DNA of 9,566 nt, from the NCBI GenBank assembly GCA_964541075.1, contig CAZIPZ010000161.1, forward strand, positions 1 to 9,566, read 5' to 3'. The stretch comes from CAZIPZ01 sp964541075. Its GTDB lineage: Bacteria > Acidobacteriota > Terriglobia > 20CM-2-55-15. Numbering within the stretch: the first letter of the stretch is position 1; the number at the start of each line of letters is the position of its first letter. The position numbers were made by a program, and so were the translations under genes. Of this stretch, positions 6,895-9,566 are shown one piece after another. A model generated the notes under the pieces. It was not told the DNA's origin. It was given only the letters and a program-made list of their open reading frames with translations, and did no database searches.

Positions 6895-8027
6895 CACACA
6901 ACAGTCGTAACTCAACTTCGCTGGATATAGAAGTGGGCTGGTTAGAAACATATAGCAAGGAAATCGAATCGACGGATACATTCCGGAATCGTCGCGATCA
7001 TCTGTTCTTGTTGGCGGGTGGGCTGATTGGCGAGACAGGCAGTATTGTCGCGGAAATCAAGAAAATTGAAAGAGAAAAAAGTGCTTATCCAGGCTACTGC
7101 GACCGGCTCTCCGAGGAACTCGGCGATTTTCTTTGGTACTACGTTCGTTTGGTTTCAATAGTTGATGCCCGCCTCTTGCTTGATTTTCAGAATTCGAGAA
7201 AACGAGCAGTTTATTCCAAAAATATTCGTAGTTCCCTCAAATTAGCAGCAGCGGTCGGCGCGTTGATAGATGCTCTACGGAGCACCGTGCCAAACAAAGT
7301 TAATGTCTCATTCAGGAACGTTTGGAGTGAACTTCAGAATGTGGCGCGGGGATCTGGCATTAGTCTCAAGGAAGCTGCTGAAGCTAACGTCGCCAAGATC
7401 AGAAGCCGATGGCCTTTGAAACGGATATTTCACACCTTGTTTGACGAAAGTTATCCCGTTGAGGAACAGCTTCCGCGCCGATTCCGGATTCGATTCATCG
7501 AACGACGGCGTGGAAATCGGATAGAAATCTTGCTGCGATCAAACGGAATAGGAGTTGGGGACAGGGTAACGGACAACATAGCCGATCCGGATGGATATCG
7601 CTATCACGACATTTTCCATATCGCCTATGCTGTGTTTCTCGGCTGGTCGCCGGTCGTCCGCGGGCTGCTCCGTTGCAAAAGAAAGAGCAAGTCATCCGTC
7701 GATGAGAATCAAGATGGGGCGCGAGCCCAAATCATCGAGGAAGGCGTCGCAGCCATAGTGTTTAGCCGCGCGAAAAAAATGAATTTCTTTAAGGGTGCGA
7801 AACAGATTGATTATGATCTTTTAAAAACCATTCAGACGTTTGTAAGCGGTTATGAAGTAGATCAGATACCTATATGGCAATGGGAGCTGGCTATCCTCGA
7901 AGGTTTCCGTCTATTCCGTTCGCTGCAAAAAGGTCCAGGGGGAACCGTGACCTGGGACATCAGCCGCAGAACCATTACCTATGCGCGTCCGCTATTTGCG
8001 GGGCGAAGAAAAGGTAAACGACGTTGA
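6882..8027 (+). CDS. MazG-like nucleotide pyrophosphohydrolase fused to a C-terminal helical domain (MazG_C type)
   Basis: A 381-residue protein. Residues 35-95 are a MazG-type all-alpha NTP pyrophosphohydrolase core, which converts (d)NTPs to NMPs and PPi: LAGGLIGETGSIVAEIKK (44-61) and LSEELGDFLWYYVRLV (76-91). The metal motifs are Glu51-x-x-Ser54 and Glu79-x-x-Asp82. The second Glu of the usual ExxE is replaced by Ser54, so activity may be altered. A larger C-terminal part (about 195-350) is conserved-looking, with YRYHDIFHIAYAVFLGWSPV (239-258) and IIEEGVAAIVF (284-294). Its His242/Asp243/His246 and Glu286/Glu287 could be a second metal site (inference). It resembles the MazG_C domain described in base-modification gene clusters, where a role in removing or shaping modified nucleotides was proposed. 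I chose ATG 6882 over ATG 6834 because it gives a short 13-nt overlap with the upstream gene and the extra residues look non-conserved. The stop overlaps the next gene's TTG (TTGA). Confidence 0.82.
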   Translation: MANLTHNSRNSTSLDIEVGWLETYSKEIESTDTFRNRRDHLFLLAGGLIGETGSIVAEIKKIEREKSAYPGYCDRLSEELGDFLWYYVRLVSIVDARLLLDFQNSRKRAVYSKNIRSSLKLAAAVGALIDALRSTVPNKVNVSFRNVWSELQNVARGSGISLKEAAEANVAKIRSRWPLKRIFHTLFDESYPVEEQLPRRFRIRFIERRRGNRIEILLRSNGIGVGDRVTDNIADPDGYRYHDIFHIAYAVFLGWSPVVRGLLRCKRKSKSSVDENQDGARAQIIEEGVAAIVFSRAKKMNFFKGAKQIDYDLLKTIQTFVSGYEVDQIPIWQWELAILEGFRLFRSLQKGPGGTVTWDISRRTITYARPLFAGRRKGKRR

Positions 8028-9115
8028 AGTCGCGCACAAGGGGGTCGTCCAAAGATAGCGATCACTGTTTTCGAGTCGCACCAGGAAAGACCCTTAAGAC
8101 AACTCCTATTTTCGCAACGTATTGGAAGTTCGCGGCGGAAAGACAGGAAATATTTTTCAAGCGAGCGGAGAACATGGCTCCGCCGTGGACCAATGATCCG
8201 ATCTTGCAGGAATACAAGTTCACAAACGTCTACCGAGCTTCTGATCGTGTCAGCCAATATCTCATTCGTCGCGTCGCTTACTTCGGTGATCAATCGGAGG
8301 AAGAGGTTTTCTTTCGAACCATTCTCTTCAAATTGTTTAACCGAATAAGCACCTGGGAGCTGCTTGAAAAGGGGTTCGGGACTATTTCATGGAAGACGTT
8401 TAATCTGGCTCGCTACGATGCAATCTTAAGCAATGAACTTCGCAGAGGCGAAAAGCTGTACTCGGCGGCATACATCATGCCGTGTCCTCCTTTTGGAGCG
8501 CCGAAGAAGCATACGAATCATCTGATGTTGCTCGATAAGATGATGCAGGACAACGTGGCTGCCAAGGTCGTTAACGCCACATCACTTGAACATGTCTTTT
8601 CAATCCTGCGAGCTTATCCCTCAATAGGCGATTTTCTAGCGTTCCAGTTCGCAATCGACTTGAATTACACAAACCTGATCAACTTTTCAGAAATGGATTT
8701 TGTAGTGCCCGGACCAGGCGCGCGCAGTGGTCTCAGAAAAGTCTTTAGCGACACTTGTGGATTAAGCGATGAGGACGTAATCCGCGCGATGACAGAACAC
8801 GCATCTGACGAATTTAGAAGATATGCTCTGCCCTTTCGTAACCTTTGGGGCAGACCTCTTCAGCTTATAGACTGCCAAAACCTGTTTTGCGAAGTAGACA
8901 AGTACTCGCGAATTGCTCATCCGGAAGCAAACGGGAGTGGCCGGGCGCGAATCAAACAGCGATATCGCTCCGCGTTCCCTTCTACCGAACAATGGTATCC
9001 ACCCAAATGGAGAATTGGACCGTCGCCTTCGGAAAGCGGAGCGGCTGACCATCCGGGAAATCGTCAGTATTCTCTGTTTTCGGAAGAAGCCCATCCCTCG
9101 AAGAACGCGGAATAA
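8024..9115 (+). CDS. DNA base hypermodification family protein (5-hmdU DNA kinase helical-domain homologue)
   Basis: A 363-residue protein matching the helical domain of the 5-hydroxymethyluracil DNA kinase / putative DNA base hypermodification family. In phages this fold accompanies a P-loop kinase that phosphorylates 5-hmdU in DNA; it is thought to derive from helix-hairpin-helix DNA glycosylases. Recognisable blocks: FATYWKFAAERQEIFFKRA (30-48), PPWTNDPIL (53-61), KFTNVYRASDRVSQYLIR (65-82), EEVFFRTILFKLFNRISTWELL (93-114, split across two motifs), YSAAYIMP (146-153), the HhH-like YPSIGDFLAFQFAIDLNY (198-215), FSEMDFVVPGPGARSGLRK (221-239), RPLQLIDCQNLFCEVDKYSR (277-296) and the ending YPPKW (325-329). 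No Walker A kinase domain is fused, so it is a standalone version whose activity is unknown. TTG start at 8024 overlaps the MazG stop, with AAAAGG 9 nt upstream. About 34 residues after YPPKW look like a variable tail. Confidence 0.87.
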   Translation: MKSRTRGSSKDSDHCFRVAPGKTLKTTPIFATYWKFAAERQEIFFKRAENMAPPWTNDPILQEYKFTNVYRASDRVSQYLIRRVAYFGDQSEEEVFFRTILFKLFNRISTWELLEKGFGTISWKTFNLARYDAILSNELRRGEKLYSAAYIMPCPPFGAPKKHTNHLMLLDKMMQDNVAAKVVNATSLEHVFSILRAYPSIGDFLAFQFAIDLNYTNLINFSEMDFVVPGPGARSGLRKVFSDTCGLSDEDVIRAMTEHASDEFRRYALPFRNLWGRPLQLIDCQNLFCEVDKYSRIAHPEANGSGRARIKQRYRSAFPSTEQWYPPKWRIGPSPSESGAADHPGNRQYSLFSEEAHPSKNAE

Positions 9116-9215
9116 ACGCGTCGGTGTCTCACTTGAGAGAAATCGGAGGTGTGTTGACGAACCTTTCCGGAACGCAAATCAACACTGAGATGATTACTGA
9201 GGGAGTAAATCGCGA
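9116..9215 (+). other. Intergenic gap with a possible very small ORF
   Basis: A 100-bp gap before the last gene. A short plus-strand frame (GTG 9124 or TTG 9154, stop TGA 9217-9219) encodes 31 or 21 residues. A GGAGG at 9145-9149 lies 4 nt before the TTG, and the stop overlaps the next ATG as ATGA. This is the geometry of a coupled leader peptide, but the length is too short to distinguish it from chance. TTGACG at 9154 could also be a -35 element, though no good -10 is seen. Confidence 0.25.
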
Positions 9216-9566
9216 ATGAAGGTTTTCGTTATTGGTGGGGCAACCGTCGCGACGGACCATGCCGACTACGCTGCAGAGATGGCAATTCTCGAAGAGTCGA
9301 TGCCGCGGATCGGGCGATGTCTAATCTTGGCCGGGCACGATCTGCTCGTTTGTAGCCCGTATTCTGGGACGGCGGATGTTGTCGCTGTCCGAGGAGCAAG
9401 TGAAGCATTTGCCAATAGAGCCGGGCCGGTTATCGAATTCCATTCACCGAGTCTTTCCACAATTAAAGAAAAACTTGTCGAGTGTACGGCCGCTCTGCCT
9501 CCAGAGCGCTTCAGAACATTTTTCCATCCTGTATCGGCCGACGAAAATGGCACGCCACAGCTGACC
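9216..9566 (+). CDS. Rossmann/SLOG-like nucleotide-binding protein, N-terminal 117 codons (runs off window)
   Basis: An open plus-strand frame from ATG 9216 to the window edge with no stop, so the gene is incomplete. It begins with a strand and glycine turn typical of SLOG/LOG/DprA-type Rossmann folds (MKVFVIGGATVATD, 1-14), then a helix with a conserved-looking ILEESMPRIGRCLILAGHDL (24-43), a second strand and glycine-rich turn LLVCSPYSGTADVVAVRGA (43-61), and PVIEFHSPS (71-79), probably a third strand. SLOG domains bind nucleotides or cleave N-glycosidic bonds; in Thoeris ThsA a SLOG domain senses the TIR-made cyclic ADP-ribose signal. Its presence in an island led by a ThsB-like TIR is suggestive, but family membership here is a fold-level judgement. 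AGGGAG (9200-9205) lies 10 nt upstream. The C-terminal domain, which would tell whether this is an effector, is outside the window. Confidence 0.65.
   Translation, partial: MKVFVIGGATVATDHADYAAEMAILEESMPRIGRCLILAGHDLLVCSPYSGTADVVAVRGASEAFANRAGPVIEFHSPSLSTIKEKLVECTAALPPERFRTFFHPVSADENGTPQLT

Noticed and set aside
8072..8103. APGKTLKTT near the N-terminus of the hypermodification-family protein, resembling a Walker A P-loop.
   Set aside because: The required Gly five residues before the GKT is absent (Phe there), and no other kinase motifs follow.
4845..9566. CRISPR array, transposase or restriction-modification enzyme within the island.
   Set aside because: No regularly spaced repeats, no DDE/HUH motifs, and no methyltransferase or nuclease motifs were found.

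Overview
This is a bacterial chromosome segment with ordinary housekeeping genes on the left and a compact accessory island on the right, separated by a tRNA-Lys gene. A PHP-domain DNA polymerase X, a bacterial type IB topoisomerase, a small [2Fe-2S] protein and a queuosine-pathway reductase together fit a free-living, probably soil-type bacterium. Acidobacteriota or a similar phylum is my guess, but the window does not establish the taxonomy.

Positions 1-3860, minus strand, read right to left: DNA topoisomerase IB, a ferredoxin-like [2Fe-2S] protein, DNA polymerase X (PolX/PHP) and epoxyqueuosine reductase QueG. QueG is cut by the left window edge and starts with a GTG whose GTGA overlaps the polX stop. 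The spacing suggests one transcription unit. Positions 3916-4371, plus strand, encode a single-pass membrane coiled-coil protein of unknown function, followed by a strong hairpin. Positions 4493-4565 are tRNA-Lys(CTT).

Positions 4566-4844 are non-coding, with a short direct repeat and a plausible promoter. From 4845 to the right edge all genes are on the plus strand and look like a defence or nucleotide-centred island: (1) a TIR-like protein of the Thoeris ThsB/DUF1863 type with an unusual N-terminal extension; (2) a second TIR-domain gene interrupted by one in-frame TAA; (3) an Nmad2-type (nucleotide modification associated) protein; (4) a MazG-like pyrophosphohydrolase fused to a C-terminal helical domain; (5) a standalone homologue of the helical domain of 5-hmdU DNA kinases (DNA base hypermodification family); (6) the start of a Rossmann/SLOG-like nucleotide-binding protein running off the right edge. 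Genes 3-5 overlap or nearly touch, so they are probably co-translated.

Working model (inference): the Nmad2, MazG and base-hypermodification-family proteins handle a modified nucleotide or DNA base, while the TIR and SLOG-like proteins provide NAD-derived signalling or effector functions. Together this would be a hybrid of modified-base processing and Thoeris-like immunity inserted beside tRNA-Lys. No integrase, transposase, CRISPR array, methyltransferase or restriction nuclease is visible in the window.
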